A stretch of 64,000 nucleotides of DNA from NCBI RefSeq assembly GCF_025642135.1, contig NZ_CP106793.1, positions 2,711,001 to 2,775,000 of the forward strand, in the 5' to 3' direction. The stretch is from Streptomyces cynarae. Its GTDB lineage: Bacteria; Actinomycetota; Actinomycetes; Streptomycetales; Streptomycetaceae. Both the position numbers and the translations under genes were made by a program. Below, piece after piece: positions 25,388-34,427 of the stretch. Each line of letters begins with the position of its first letter. The first letter of the stretch is position 1. The notes beneath the pieces were generated by a model, which searched no databases, had not been told where the DNA came from, and saw nothing but the letters and a program-made list of their open reading frames with translations.

Positions 25388-25431
25388 CCGGTCGCCGTCC
25401 GGTCGCCGTCCGGTCGCCGTCCCGTCGCGCC
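25388..25431. repeat. 11-bp tandem repeat array B (four units)
   Basis: Three exact units ccggtcgccgt plus a diverged fourth, cccgtcgcgcc. Same period and similar composition as array A, 120 bp away. One turn of B-DNA per unit would put all copies on the same helical face. Confidence 0.75.
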
Positions 25432-25590
25432 GAGGTGGTGAGTTGGCCGGACGCGCGCCCCCTTGTGCAGCACAGCCGCCCCCGTTTATTCACAGGAATC
25501 CCCGCACCGACACCCTTACGTGTGAAGCGACGGCCGGGGGATGTCACGCCTGTGCGTACGAAAACTAGCTTCGTCGCCGGAGGTGACCGA

Positions 25591-26909
25591 ATGATGACGG
25601 CCTGTGCCTTCACATCCGCCACGGCGAACGGCCCCGAAGGGGCGCCCGCGCCCGGATGCGTGATCACCGCGGACGGTTCCTACGCGGCGCGTCTCGCTCT
25701 GGACGGCGCGTCCTGGTACCCGGAGCGCTGGACCCTGGACGGCCCGGAACCGTACGCCGTACCGCTGCCCGTCAACCAGCCCGAGGAGCCCGGCACCGAG
25801 GTGCAGCCGTTGGCCGACGGGCGGGTGCTCGTCCACCGCGTCGCGGCCCGGCGGCGGCACACGTTCTCGCTGCTGTACCCGACCGGGCCGGGGACCGGGG
25901 AGCGGCTGCTGGGCGCGGTGGAGTGCCCCACGGAGGGGACCCGGCTGCGGCTGCTGCCGCCCGCGCCGACGGGGACCGCGCGTTCGCCCTGGAGGTGGGT
26001 GAGGGGACGAGCGCGGTGTGGCTGGTGGCGGGCGGCGCCAGGGGGCCCGAGCGGGTGGCTCAGGTGCCGGGCCGGTGCTCGGGCGGCGTGTGGCTGGACC
26101 GCACGGGCCGGCTGCTGGCCGTGGACCGTACGCCGCCGGACGGTGGTCCCACCAAGACCGTGGTGGTCGATCTGGAGCGGGACGGCGAGGTGTCGCCGCT
26201 GCTGCAGATCGCGGACGGCAGCAACGACCGGCTGCTGCTCGCCGACCCGGACAGCGGCCTGCTGCTGATCCGCTCGGACGCACCCTCACCGGGCCGGGAG
26301 CGGCTCGGCTGGGGTGTGTTGGGGAGCACGCTGCCGGTGCGTTTCCCCGAGTGCCTGCGGCTGGAGCGCCCGGCGACGCCGTTCGCCATTCAGCCGGGGC
26401 AGGCGTTGACACCGGAGAGCTGCGCGGTGGCGCTGCGCATCGACGGGCCGGTGGGCAGTTGGGTCGGGGTGTGGCGCCCCGCGGACCGCCGGGTGCACCA
26501 ACTCGCCGCGCCGACGGGCTGGTTGGCGGGGGCCGGGCTGTGGACGCGGGACGGGGTGCTGCGGCTGCCGTACGCGGCGGGTGCCGTGCGGTGCGGGGTG
26601 GCGCTGCTGGAGGTGCCCGGCGCGACGGTCGCGGCACCGGCCCGGGAGACGGGCGCCGCGTCGGCCCGGGAGACGGATGAACGGCCGGTTCCGGGGCCCC
26701 CGGAGCCGTCCGTGACGCGACCGGTCACGCTGCAGCAGGCGCTGTCGCCACGGCGCGCCGAGGCGGCCCCGACCCCGCTCGTGTGGATCCGCAAGAGACA
26801 GGCACCGGTGGGGAGTAAGGACGGGTTTCCCGGGCACGCGCAGGGCCAGGGCGGCAGCCGCAGCACGACACCCCCGGCCCCCGGCACGGCTGTCGTTGCC
26901 GCCCGTTAG
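25591..26909 (+). pseudogene. conserved hypothetical beta-rich protein, frame broken by one base
   Basis: Frame-corrected length is about 439 residues. The ATG at 25591 has GGAGG 7 nt upstream. The first frame (about 125 residues, to GTRLRLLPPAP) passes into the second (DGDRAFALEVGEGTSAVWL onward) if one base is added near 25961-25975. Repeated beta-strand patterns such as GGVWLDRTGRLLAVDRT and DRLLLADPDSGLLLIRSD suggest propeller-like blades. The C-terminal 100 residues are Pro/Ala/Arg-rich. No signal peptide. I do not recognise the function. Third gene in the window with an apparent one-base deletion. Confidence 0.65.
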
Positions 26910-26959
26910 ACTCGCCCGGCTGTACGAACGATCATGTTTTGACGGGGTGGACACTTCCG

Positions 26960-27142
26960 ATGAACGACACCAGCACCACACAGCCTCTGTCTGCCGAGGC
27001 CCAGGAGATCCCGGGGCACGGCAAGCACCGCGGTCCGGTCTCCGCCGAGGACCACGAGGCGGCGCCGCACGGACGGCACCGCAAGCCGTCCGGCCAGCAG
27101 CAACAGACCGGCACAGCGGCCCGAACCGCGTCCGCTGCGTGA
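26960..27142 (+). CDS. small hydrophilic protein
   Basis: A 60-residue, low-complexity protein beginning MNDTSTTQPLSAEAQEIPGH and rich in His, Gly, Lys and Gln, with repeated HGKHRGPVS / HGRHRKPSG motifs. GGGGTGG lies 11 nt upstream, a weak RBS. Codon use is Streptomyces-like. I recall similar small proteins near this housekeeping region in other Streptomyces, but no function is known. Could be intrinsically disordered. Confidence 0.5.
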   Translation: MNDTSTTQPLSAEAQEIPGHGKHRGPVSAEDHEAAPHGRHRKPSGQQQQTGTAARTASAA

Positions 27143-27305
27143 TGTGAGGTCCGTCAGCCGCCGTACCCCGTCGGCTGCCGGATCTCTTCGGCCCCGCCCG
27201 TCCCCGCGACGGGTGGGGCCGTCGCACGACGGGGGACGCCGTCCAAAGACGGGGACGCCGTCCAACGACGGAGGGCTCGCCGCTCAGCGCCCTCGCCCGG
27301 CCCCT

Positions 27306-28301
27306 TCAGCGATCCCCCGACGCCCCCTCGTGCCGCAGCCCCAGCACCTCCACCGCCGCGAACGTCTCTCCCCGCGGCCGCTCGGCGTAGTGCGGGGTGA
27401 GCAGTGCGTCGAGTTCGTCGTACGTGAAGGCGTCCTGCTTGGTCTCGAACTTCGCCCCGACCCGTGGCCGTTCGACGATCGCCACCATGCCGCCGTGCAC
27501 GACGAGCAGCTGCCCGTTGACCTGCGCGGCGGCGGGTGAGGCCAGATAGCCGACGAGGGGGGCGACATGCTCGGGCGCGAGCGGGTCCAGGCCGTCGTCC
27601 GGCGGTTCCAAGCCGGCGAACACGTCCTCGGTCATGCGGGTCCGGGCGCGCGGGCAGATCACGTTCGCGGTGACGCCGTACTTGGCGAGGGCGAGCGCCG
27701 TCGACGTGGTGAAGCCGACGATTCCGCCCTTGGCCGCCGCGTAGTTGGGCTGCCCGGCCGAGCCCGCCAGGAACGCCTCCGAGGACGTGTTCACGATCCG
27801 CCCGTACACCGGCCCGCCCTCCGCCTTCGAGCGGGCCCGCCAGTGCGCGGCGGCGAAGCGGGTGGTGTTGAAGTGGCCTTTGAGGTGGACCCGGATCACC
27901 GCGTCCCACTCCTCCTCGGACATGGAGAAGACCATGCGGTCGCGCAGGATGCCCGCGTTGTTGACGAGGATGTCGAGCTTGCCGAACTCCTCGACGGCCG
28001 ACTCGACCAGCGCACGGCCCTGTTCGAAGTCGGACACGTCCCCGGTGTGGGCGAAGGCCCGGCCGCCGGCCGCGCGGATCTCGGCGACGACCGCCTCGGC
28101 GGGGGCCGTGGAGGCCTCGCCCAAGCCTCCCCCGAGCTCTCGGCTTCGCTCGAGCAGGGGGGACCCCCATCGCCCCGGCTCCCCGTAGTCGTTGACGACG
28201 ACGGCCGCGCCGAGCCGGGCGAGTTCCAGCGCCTCGGCCCGGCCGAGTCCGCGTCCGGCGCCGGTGACGATCGCGGACAGCCCCTCCAGTGGCAGTGACA
28301 T
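27306..28301 (-). CDS. SDR-family 3-hydroxyacyl-CoA / 17-beta-HSD4-like dehydrogenase
   Basis: A 331-residue SDR: TGAGRGLGRAEALELARLGA, VVVNDYG, HTGDVSD, LVNNAGILRDRMVFSMSEE, catalytic Ser/Tyr/Lys (VNTSSEAF, NYAAAKGG). The motifs match the multifunctional-enzyme-type (17-beta-HSD4) dehydrogenases used in acyl-CoA or steroid side-chain oxidation. It is the third gene of a - strand run MaoC hydratase, Zn-alcohol dehydrogenase, SDR, all logical beta-oxidation partners. Residues about 38-62, just after the VVVNDYG strand, are an insertion encoded by a repeat element (28127-28169). RBS gagga 8 nt before the ATG at 28301. Confidence 0.9.
   Translation of the reverse strand: MSLPLEGLSAIVTGAGRGLGRAEALELARLGAAVVVNDYGEPGRWGSPLLERSRELGGGLGEASTAPAEAVVAEIRAAGGRAFAHTGDVSDFEQGRALVESAVEEFGKLDILVNNAGILRDRMVFSMSEEEWDAVIRVHLKGHFNTTRFAAAHWRARSKAEGGPVYGRIVNTSSEAFLAGSAGQPNYAAAKGGIVGFTTSTALALAKYGVTANVICPRARTRMTEDVFAGLEPPDDGLDPLAPEHVAPLVGYLASPAAAQVNGQLLVVHGGMVAIVERPRVGAKFETKQDAFTYDELDALLTPHYAERPRGETFAAVEVLGLRHEGASGDR
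28127..28169. repeat. 43-bp dispersed repeat, copy 1 (inside the SDR gene)
   Basis: Reads ctcccccgagctctcggctt then cgctcgagcaggggggacccc and ca on the + strand. It is an imperfect palindrome (ctccccc... / ...gggggg). Copies 2 and 3 are at 42365-42398 and 46149-46192. In the SDR it encodes SPLLERSRELGGG in frame. Confidence 0.85.
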
Positions 28302-28312
28302 GAGCTGCGTCC

Positions 28313-29389
28313 TCAGATCTCGATGCACGTGCGCAGGGCGGTGCCGGTACGCATCTGGTCCAGCGCTTCGTTGATCTCGGACAGCGGCACCCGGTGGGTG
28401 ATCAGCCCCTCCAGGTCGATGCGGCCCGCCCGCCACAGGGCGATGGTGCGCTCGTAGGAGCGCAGCACGTCGCCGCCGCCGTACAGGGACGGCAGGATCC
28501 GCTTCTCGTCGAAGAACAGCTCGAACATGTTGAGTTGCAGGAAGTCGTCCATGGCGCCCGCGCCGACGATCACGAGCGTGCCGCCGCGCCGGGTGTTCTC
28601 GTACGCCGTGCGGGCCGTGGCCGACTTCCCGACGACCTCGAAGACGTAGTCGAAGCCCTCGCCACCGGTGACCAGCTGTTTCGTGTCGGGCAGCTGGTCC
28701 GGTGACACGGCCCTGGTGGCGCCGAACCTCAGCGCCGCCTCACGGCGCGAGGCGACCGGGTCGACGGCGACGATCTCGGCGGCGCCCTTCAGCCGCGCCC
28801 CCTGGATCGCGGAGATGCCGACGCCCCCGCAGCCGATGACCGCCACCGACGAACCGGCCTCCAGGCCGGCGGTGTTGAGCGCCGCGCCCAGCCCGGTCGT
28901 CACCCCGCAGCCGATGAGCGCGGCGATGTCGAACGGCACGTCGTCCGGGATCGGGACCGCGCAGCCCGCGTCGACGACGACCTCCTCGGCGAAGGTGCCG
29001 GTGCCCGCGAAGCCGAAGACGTCACCGCCGGGGCGCCTGAAGTTGGGGGTGCCCGCGTTCATGAACCCGGCCAGGCACAGCTCGGTCTGTCCGCGCCGGC
29101 AGGCGGGGCAGGCACCGCAGGCCGGCAGCCAGCACACGACCACCCTGTCCCCCGGCTTCACACGGCTCACCCCCTCGCCGACCTCGAGGACCTCCCCCGC
29201 GCCCTCGTGGCCGGGCACGAACGGCCCCGGTTGCGGCAGCACCCCGCTCATCGCGGACAGGTCCGAGTGGCACAGCCCGGTGGCACGCACCCGGATCCTG
29301 ACCCTGCCGGGGCCGAAGCCCGTCGCCTCGACGTCGTCGAGGACCTCCAGCTTGTCCTGGCCGATCTCGTGCAGTACGGCTGCGCGCAT
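28313..29389 (-). CDS. zinc-dependent alcohol dehydrogenase (MDR, class III-like)
   Basis: A 358-residue medium-chain dehydrogenase: catalytic zinc ligands in ATGLCHSDLS and PGHEGAGEV, the structural-zinc loop CGACPACRRGQTELC, and the NAD fold at AVIGCGGVGISAIQGARLKG. It oxidises a primary or secondary alcohol with NAD. Its 3' end lies 11 nt before the SDR start; upstream, a tandem repeat separates it from the MaoC gene. Context suggests handling alcohol intermediates of steroid or acyl-chain breakdown. Confidence 0.92.
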   Translation of the reverse strand: MRAAVLHEIGQDKLEVLDDVEATGFGPGRVRIRVRATGLCHSDLSAMSGVLPQPGPFVPGHEGAGEVLEVGEGVSRVKPGDRVVVCWLPACGACPACRRGQTELCLAGFMNAGTPNFRRPGGDVFGFAGTGTFAEEVVVDAGCAVPIPDDVPFDIAALIGCGVTTGLGAALNTAGLEAGSSVAVIGCGGVGISAIQGARLKGAAEIVAVDPVASRREAALRFGATRAVSPDQLPDTKQLVTGGEGFDYVFEVVGKSATARTAYENTRRGGTLVIVGAGAMDDFLQLNMFELFFDEKRILPSLYGGGDVLRSYERTIALWRAGRIDLEGLITHRVPLSEINEALDQMRTGTALRTCIEI

Positions 29390-29412
29390 GGTGCGGCTCC
29401 CCTCGAGGGCTC

Positions 29413-29530
29413 AGTGGCTCAGGAGTGTTCGGCGACTCGGTGACTCAGGACTGCTTGGTCCGATCGGTGACTCAGGACCTTGGACCGATCGGTGACTCAG
29501 GACTGCTTGGACGGCTCGGCGGCTCAGGAG
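29413..29530. repeat. about 26-bp tandem repeat between MaoC and alcohol dehydrogenase genes
   Basis: Four to five imperfect copies of ggtgactcaggactgcttgg followed by (t/a)ccgatc, starting at about 29413, 29439, 29466, 29491 and 29518. The last copy runs into the 3' end of the MaoC coding sequence and contributes its final codons and stop. Confidence 0.8.
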
Positions 29531-30414
29531 TGCTCGACGACCGTGTCGGCGAGGACCGGCGCATCGCCCCGCTCGACCGCGGTCACCGTCACCCGCACCA
29601 CGCCCTTCGCCCCATGCGCCCCCTCCGTCCCCTCCGTCCCTTGAGGCCACATGCGGATGCGCAGGGTCTCCCCCGGGTACACCACCCCGGCGAACCGCGT
29701 GGCGTACGCGCGCACACGGGTCACGTCGCCGCCGAGCAGCGTGTCGACGACGGCCTTGAGCGTCATCCCGTAGGTGCACAGACCGTGCAGGATGGGCCGC
29801 TCGAATCCGGCGAGCCTCGCGAACTCCGGGTCGGCGTGCAGGGGGTTCCAGTCGCCGGAGAGGCGGTAGAGCAGGGCCTGGTCCTCACGGACGGTCCGTT
29901 CGACGACCTTGTCCGGCTCGCCTGTGGGCGCATCCAGCCGGGCGGAGGGGCCGCGGTCACCGCCCCAGCCGCCCTCTCCCCGTACGAAGATCTGGGCTTC
30001 GTTGGTCCACAGCGGCCCGTCGGCATCGGCGACCTCGGTGCGCATCACCAGGACCGCCGCCTTGCCCTTGTCGTACACGGCGGCGATGCGGGAGGTCGCC
30101 GTGGCGCTGCCCTCGGCCGGGATCGGGCGGTGGACCGTCAGTGACTGGCCGCCGTGCAGGACGCGGGCGAGGTCGACGTCCACGCCGGGCATGGACAGAC
30201 CGCTGATCACGCCCGGGGAGCCGGCTCCGGCGACGGTGGCGAAGCTGGGCAGGACGTGCAGCCGGGACTCGAGGGTGTAGCGCAGTTCGTCGGGGTCGGT
30301 GGCGGGGATGCCGGCGCCGATGCCGAGGTGGTAGAGCTGCACGTCCTTGGAGGTCCAGGTGATCTCGCCGGTCCGGGGTTCGGCCGCGAGGGCCGAGGCT
30401 TCGTCGATGGGCAT
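29524..30414 (-). CDS. MaoC-family (R)-specific enoyl-CoA hydratase
   Basis: A 296-residue double hot-dog protein: N-terminal MaoC_dehydrat_N-like domain (SKDVQLYHLGIGAG; RLHVLPSFATVAG) and C-terminal MaoC domain with the catalytic signature LYRLSGDWNPLHADPEFA and PILHGLCTYG. It hydrates enoyl-CoA esters, as in 17-beta-HSD4-type or steroid-CoA pathways. The ATG at 30414 has AGGAG 5 nt upstream. It heads the MaoC/ADH/SDR run, and an AACGCGTT palindrome lies 75-90 bp upstream. Confidence 0.92.
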   Translation of the reverse strand: MPIDEASALAAEPRTGEITWTSKDVQLYHLGIGAGIPATDPDELRYTLESRLHVLPSFATVAGAGSPGVISGLSMPGVDVDLARVLHGGQSLTVHRPIPAEGSATATSRIAAVYDKGKAAVLVMRTEVADADGPLWTNEAQIFVRGEGGWGGDRGPSARLDAPTGEPDKVVERTVREDQALLYRLSGDWNPLHADPEFARLAGFERPILHGLCTYGMTLKAVVDTLLGGDVTRVRAYATRFAGVVYPGETLRIRMWPQGTEGTEGAHGAKGVVRVTVTAVERGDAPVLADTVVEHS

Positions 30415-30488
30415 GAGGCTCCTGACGGTCGAGACCTCGGTGCGGCCGTCCGCACCGTCGGCCGCACCGAGGTCGTCACGGGCAGAAC

Positions 30489-30502
30489 AGGAACGCGTTC
30501 CA
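30489..30502. promoter_or_regulatory. KstR-like operator upstream of the MaoC/ADH/SDR run
   Basis: AGGAACGCGTTCCA contains the perfect 12-bp palindrome GGAACGCGTTCC and fits TnnAACnnGTTnnA with one mismatch (first base). It sits about 75 bp before the MaoC ATG. Confidence 0.5.
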
Positions 30503-30660
30503 GTCCGGCGGACCCTGTATAGCCCAGCGGTCCCGCGTTGTGAAGGCTCCTGACGCCGTGTCAGCTCGACCTGTCCGGGACAGGAGCGGGACATTTGTCC
30601 TGCCGGATCGCTGACAAACGCCTCTGCCGGGCGGTACCGGCCCCGCATAGCGTCGTATGC

Positions 30661-31572
30661 ATGACGAAGACGACTGGGACACCACCGGCGGTGTCCTTCA
30701 CGGGGGCGGTCAAGACCTACGGTGCCGTGCGCGCCGTGGACGGCATCGACCTGCGGCTGGAGCACGGCGAGACGGTCGCACTGCTCGGCCGCAACGGCGC
30801 CGGGAAATCGACGACGATCTCGCTGCTGCTCGGCCTGAACGAGCCGGACCAGGGGACGGTCGAACTCTTCGGCGCGCCCCCGGAGCACGCCGTGCGCGCG
30901 GGCCGGGTGGGCGCCATGCTCCAGGAGGCGCGGGCTGTCCCCCGGGTCACCGTTCGCGAGCTGGTCTCCTTCGTGGCCGGCCGTTACCCCGACCCGATGC
31001 CCGTCGCCCGGGCCCTGGAGCTGGCCGGGATCGCGGACCTGGCCGGGCGGCGCGTGGACCGGCTCTCCGGCGGCCAGACCCAGCGGGTGCGGTTCGCCGT
31101 GGCGCTCGCCGGGAATCCCTCGCTGCTCGTGCTGGACGAGCCGACCGCCGCGCTGGACGTGGAGGCGCGGCACGCGTTCTGGGACTCGATGCGGTCCTAC
31201 GCCCGGCGCGGCCACACCGTCCTGTTCTCCACGCATTACCTGGACGAGGCGGACGCGCACGCCGACCGGATCGTCGTCATCGACCGGGGCCGGGTCGTCG
31301 CGGACGGCACGGGGGAGCAGCTGAGGCGCGCCGCGGGCGGCAACCTGGTCTCCTTCGACCTGGCGGGGCACGGCACGGCGGGCCTGGAGCTGCTGCCCGG
31401 CGTGCGGTCGGTGGAGGTGCGCGGCGACCGGGCGCTGCTGCGCACGGACGACTCCGACGCGACCGTGATCGCCCTGGCCCGACTGGACGCGATACGGGGC
31501 CTGGAGGTCGTCCCGGCGTCGCTGGACGACGCGTTCCTCGCCCTGACCTCACGTGAGAAGGAGACGGTGTGA
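30661..31572 (+). CDS. ABC-2 type transporter ATP-binding protein
   Basis: A 303-residue ATPase: Walker A GRNGAGKST, signature LSGGQTQRVRFA, Walker B LLVLDEPTAALD, and the switch His in FSTHYLDEADAHADR. The C-terminal 70 residues form the extra domain common in drug-export ATPases (DrrA type). Its stop overlaps the permease start. With the permease and the two-component genes that follow, it forms a DesK/R-ABC module often used for antibiotic or lipid stress in actinobacteria. Confidence 0.95.
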   Translation: MTKTTGTPPAVSFTGAVKTYGAVRAVDGIDLRLEHGETVALLGRNGAGKSTTISLLLGLNEPDQGTVELFGAPPEHAVRAGRVGAMLQEARAVPRVTVRELVSFVAGRYPDPMPVARALELAGIADLAGRRVDRLSGGQTQRVRFAVALAGNPSLLVLDEPTAALDVEARHAFWDSMRSYARRGHTVLFSTHYLDEADAHADRIVVIDRGRVVADGTGEQLRRAAGGNLVSFDLAGHGTAGLELLPGVRSVEVRGDRALLRTDDSDATVIALARLDAIRGLEVVPASLDDAFLALTSREKETV

Positions 31573-32288
31573 TGTGGGACTACCTGCGGCTCGAGGTGCG
31601 CCGGACCCTGCGCGACGTGGGCTTTGTGATCGGCGGGGTCGCGATGCCGGTGATGATGTACCTGCTGTTCACCAACATCGGTGACGACAACGGCAGTTGG
31701 AGGACCGCCTCCATGGTGGGCATGGCCGCGTACGGGGCGGTCGGCTCGGCGCTGAACACCGGCGGCGGGGTGGCCGAGGACCGGGCGATCGGCTGGCTGC
31801 GGCAGCTGAGGGTGACCCCGATGACCCCGCGCCAGGTCGTCGCCGGCCGGGCGCTGACCGGATCGGTGACCGTGCTGCCCGCGATCGTCGCGGTGCTGGC
31901 GGCGGGCGGCCTGGTCAACGGCGTGCGCCTGGCGGCCTGGCAGTGGGCGGCGATCGCGCTGCTGCTGTGGCTCGGCTCGATCCCCTTCACCCTGCTCGGG
32001 CTCGGCAACGGCTACCGGATGACCGCCCAGACCACGGGCGTGACGAACATGATCTGCAACCTGGGTCTGGCGGTGCTCGGCGGCCTGTGGTTCCCGCTGT
32101 CCCTGTTCCCGGGCTGGCTGCGCTCGGTGTCCGCGTACACCCCGACCCACCGCTTCGCCGAGCTCGGCACATCGGTGGCGGACGGTCATGCCCCGGCACC
32201 GGGCGCGATCGTCGTCCTCGCGGCCTGGCTGCTGGCGTTCGGTTCCTACGCTGTGCTGTCCTACCGCAGGACCGCGGGGAACATCTGA
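31572..32288 (+). CDS. ABC-2 type transporter permease
   Basis: A 238-residue permease with six predicted helices. It begins MWDYLRLEVRRTLRDVGFV and contains the ABC-2 signature region RQLRVTPMTPRQVVAGRALTG and PFTLLGLGNGYRMTAQTTG. Coupled to the ATPase gene (ATG overlaps TGA at 31570-31574). Substrate unknown. Confidence 0.94.
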   Translation: MWDYLRLEVRRTLRDVGFVIGGVAMPVMMYLLFTNIGDDNGSWRTASMVGMAAYGAVGSALNTGGGVAEDRAIGWLRQLRVTPMTPRQVVAGRALTGSVTVLPAIVAVLAAGGLVNGVRLAAWQWAAIALLLWLGSIPFTLLGLGNGYRMTAQTTGVTNMICNLGLAVLGGLWFPLSLFPGWLRSVSAYTPTHRFAELGTSVADGHAPAPGAIVVLAAWLLAFGSYAVLSYRRTAGNI

Positions 32289-32313
32289 TCGGGGGAACGG
32301 GGGAAAGAGGGAC

Positions 32314-33600
32314 ATGTCCTGGGTGAGCAACGTCTCGTGCCGCCTCAGTGCCTGGCAGCAGGCTCGGCAGACGTGGAAAGAGCACAAGGAACGGTTCAAG
32401 GCCGAGCAGAAGGCCGCCCGGAAGGCGGGGAAGGTGCCCGAGAACCCGGGGCCGCCGCCCACCGGATTCTCCCTGCTGCCCTGGCTGCTGATGGGGATGG
32501 GCGCCTTCTCCAACCTCTTCCAGGGCAAGACCCCCAACCCGTGGATCGGCGGCCTGGGCCTGCTCGCCTTCAACTCCTGCTACATCTACGTGGTGTTCCG
32601 GGCCTTCCACAAGCAGACGCGTCAGGCCAGGTCCACGCGGACGGCGCTGGTCGTGATGGGCGTGGTGACCTTCGGCCTGGCCATCGGGTACGGCGGCAGT
32701 TGGCTGCTGTTCTTCCCGCTGCTGGGCCTTGCGACGGGAGCGGTCGTGCGAGGCCCTTGGCTCGGCAGGACGGGCCTCGCCCTCACCGCGGTCGCGGGTG
32801 CCGTCTCCTGCCTGCGCGACGGCTGGGACGGGCTGAACGTCGCGTACGGCACGTTCCTGTCGACGATGGTGACCGCGGCGATCCTGTCCCTCTCCGAGGC
32901 GGTACGGGAACTGCGCGCCGCGCGCGAGGAGCTGGCCCACCGCGCCGTGGAGCAGGAACGCCTGCGCTTCTCCCGCGACCTGCACGACCTGCTCGGCCAC
33001 ACGCTCTCGGTGATCGTGGTGAAGTCGGAGGCGGCCCGGCGCCTGGCCCCGCGTGACTTGGAGGCGGCGCTGGCCCAGGTGACGGACATCGAGTCGGTCG
33101 GGCGGCAGGCGCTCACCGAGATACGCGAGGCGGTGACCGGCTACCGCGAGGGCAGCCTCGGCACGGAACTGGACCGGGCCCGCTCGGCCCTGACCGCCGC
33201 CGGCATCGAGCCCGTGGTACGCCGCTCCGGCCCTCCCCTGGTCTCGCAGACCGAGGCGCTGCTGGGCTGGGTGGTGCGCGAGGCGGTCACCAACGCCGTA
33301 CGGCACAGCGGCGCGACCCGCTGCGAGATCACCGTAGACGGGACCCCTGAGCGCGTCCGGCTGACGGTCGCGGACAACGGGAGCGGCGCGCCCGCCGTGC
33401 CGGCCCCGGCGGGTGTCGGCGGGACCGGTCTGAAGGGCCTGACCGAACGGCTCGCGGCGGCGGGCGGCTCCCTGCGGGCCGGCCCGTCGCCGCGGGGCGG
33501 CTTCACGGTCACCGCCGAACTCCCGGTGGAGCCCGCGTCGCCCGTTCAGCCGCCCCTTCAGTCGCTGTCCCCGTCGGCTACGGCGCCCACGGCTGACTGA
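32314..33600 (+). CDS. DesK-type sensor histidine kinase of the ABC operon
   Basis: A 428-residue kinase: a charged cytoplasmic N-terminus (about 45 residues with KEHKERFKAEQKAARKAGK), five membrane segments, HisKA_3 helix with phospho-His in FSRDLHDLLGHTLSVIVV, and HATPase_c (REAVTNAVRHSG; GGTGLKGLTERL). It lies 25 bp after the permease with RBS gaaagagg. It probably senses the transported compound or membrane state and signals to the regulator at 33767-34408. Confidence 0.94.
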   Translation: MSWVSNVSCRLSAWQQARQTWKEHKERFKAEQKAARKAGKVPENPGPPPTGFSLLPWLLMGMGAFSNLFQGKTPNPWIGGLGLLAFNSCYIYVVFRAFHKQTRQARSTRTALVVMGVVTFGLAIGYGGSWLLFFPLLGLATGAVVRGPWLGRTGLALTAVAGAVSCLRDGWDGLNVAYGTFLSTMVTAAILSLSEAVRELRAAREELAHRAVEQERLRFSRDLHDLLGHTLSVIVVKSEAARRLAPRDLEAALAQVTDIESVGRQALTEIREAVTGYREGSLGTELDRARSALTAAGIEPVVRRSGPPLVSQTEALLGWVVREAVTNAVRHSGATRCEITVDGTPERVRLTVADNGSGAPAVPAPAGVGGTGLKGLTERLAAAGGSLRAGPSPRGGFTVTAELPVEPASPVQPPLQSLSPSATAPTAD

Positions 33601-33766
33601 CCACCCAGCTCACGTCGTTCGTCCATGACGTGGAGCTGTCCCATGTGTTCGAGCCGCCGTCGCTTACGGAACAATGGAGAGTCTTTGATTGCCGGATGGC
33701 GTCGGCGAGTTGGCGGCACGCTCGGCCTGCGCCCCGGACCCGGCACGCTGCCCGTACCCTTGGCTC

Positions 33767-34408
33767 GTGGACGAGATGCCCCGAAGCCACCGGCCGACGC
33801 GATGCATCCGGGTACTGCTCGCCGAGGACCAGGGGATGATGCGCGGCGCCCTCGCCCTGCTGCTCGGCATGGAGGAGGACATCGAGGTCGTCGCGCAGGT
33901 CGCGGCGGGTGACGCGATCGTGGACGCCGTGCTCACCCACCGCCCGGACGTGGCGCTGCTGGACATCGAGCTGCCCGGGAAGAGCGGCCTGGACGCGGCG
34001 GCCGAGCTGCGGGAGGAGGCTCCGGGCTGCCGAGTGCTGATCCTCACCACCTTCGGGCGCCCCGGCTATCTGCGCCGCGCCCTGGAGGCGGGCGCCGCCG
34101 GCTTCCTGGTCAAGGACGGGCCGGTGGAGGAGCTGGCCGCGGCGATCCGGCGGGTGCTCACCGGCGAGAGGGTCGTCGACCCGGCCCTGGCCGCGGCGGC
34201 CCTGAGCGCCGGCCCCAATCCGCTGACCGCCCGCGAGTGCGACGTGCTGAAGGCCTCCGTGGACGGGGCGACGGTCGCCGACATCGCCGCCAGACTCCAC
34301 CTCTCGGAGTCGACGGTCCGCAACTACCTCTCCTCCGCCATCGGCAAGACGGGCACCCGCAACCGCATGGAGGCGATGCGGGAGGCCCGGCAGCAGGGGT
34401 GGCTGTAG
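33767..34408 (+). CDS. NarL/LuxR-family response regulator of the ABC operon
   Basis: A 213-residue DesR-like regulator: VLLAEDQGMMRGALALLLG, phospho-Asp in ALLDIELPGKSGL, Lys in GFLVKDG, and LuxR HTH (LTARECDVLKASVDGATVAD to LSESTVRNYL). No clear Shine-Dalgarno precedes the GTG at 33767 or the ATG at 33776. A TACCCT box at 33755-33760, about 7 nt before the GTG, would fit a leaderless transcript. Closely similar in layout to the regulator at 11053-11661. Confidence 0.92.
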   Translation: MDEMPRSHRPTRCIRVLLAEDQGMMRGALALLLGMEEDIEVVAQVAAGDAIVDAVLTHRPDVALLDIELPGKSGLDAAAELREEAPGCRVLILTTFGRPGYLRRALEAGAAGFLVKDGPVEELAAAIRRVLTGERVVDPALAAAALSAGPNPLTARECDVLKASVDGATVADIAARLHLSESTVRNYLSSAIGKTGTRNRMEAMREARQQGWL

Positions 34409-34427
34409 GGCCGGTTGCGAAGGTGCG

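Noticed and set aside
25227..25431. CRISPR array
   Set aside because: Units are 11 bp with no unique spacers and no cas genes; the arrays at 29413 and 35927 fail for the same reason.
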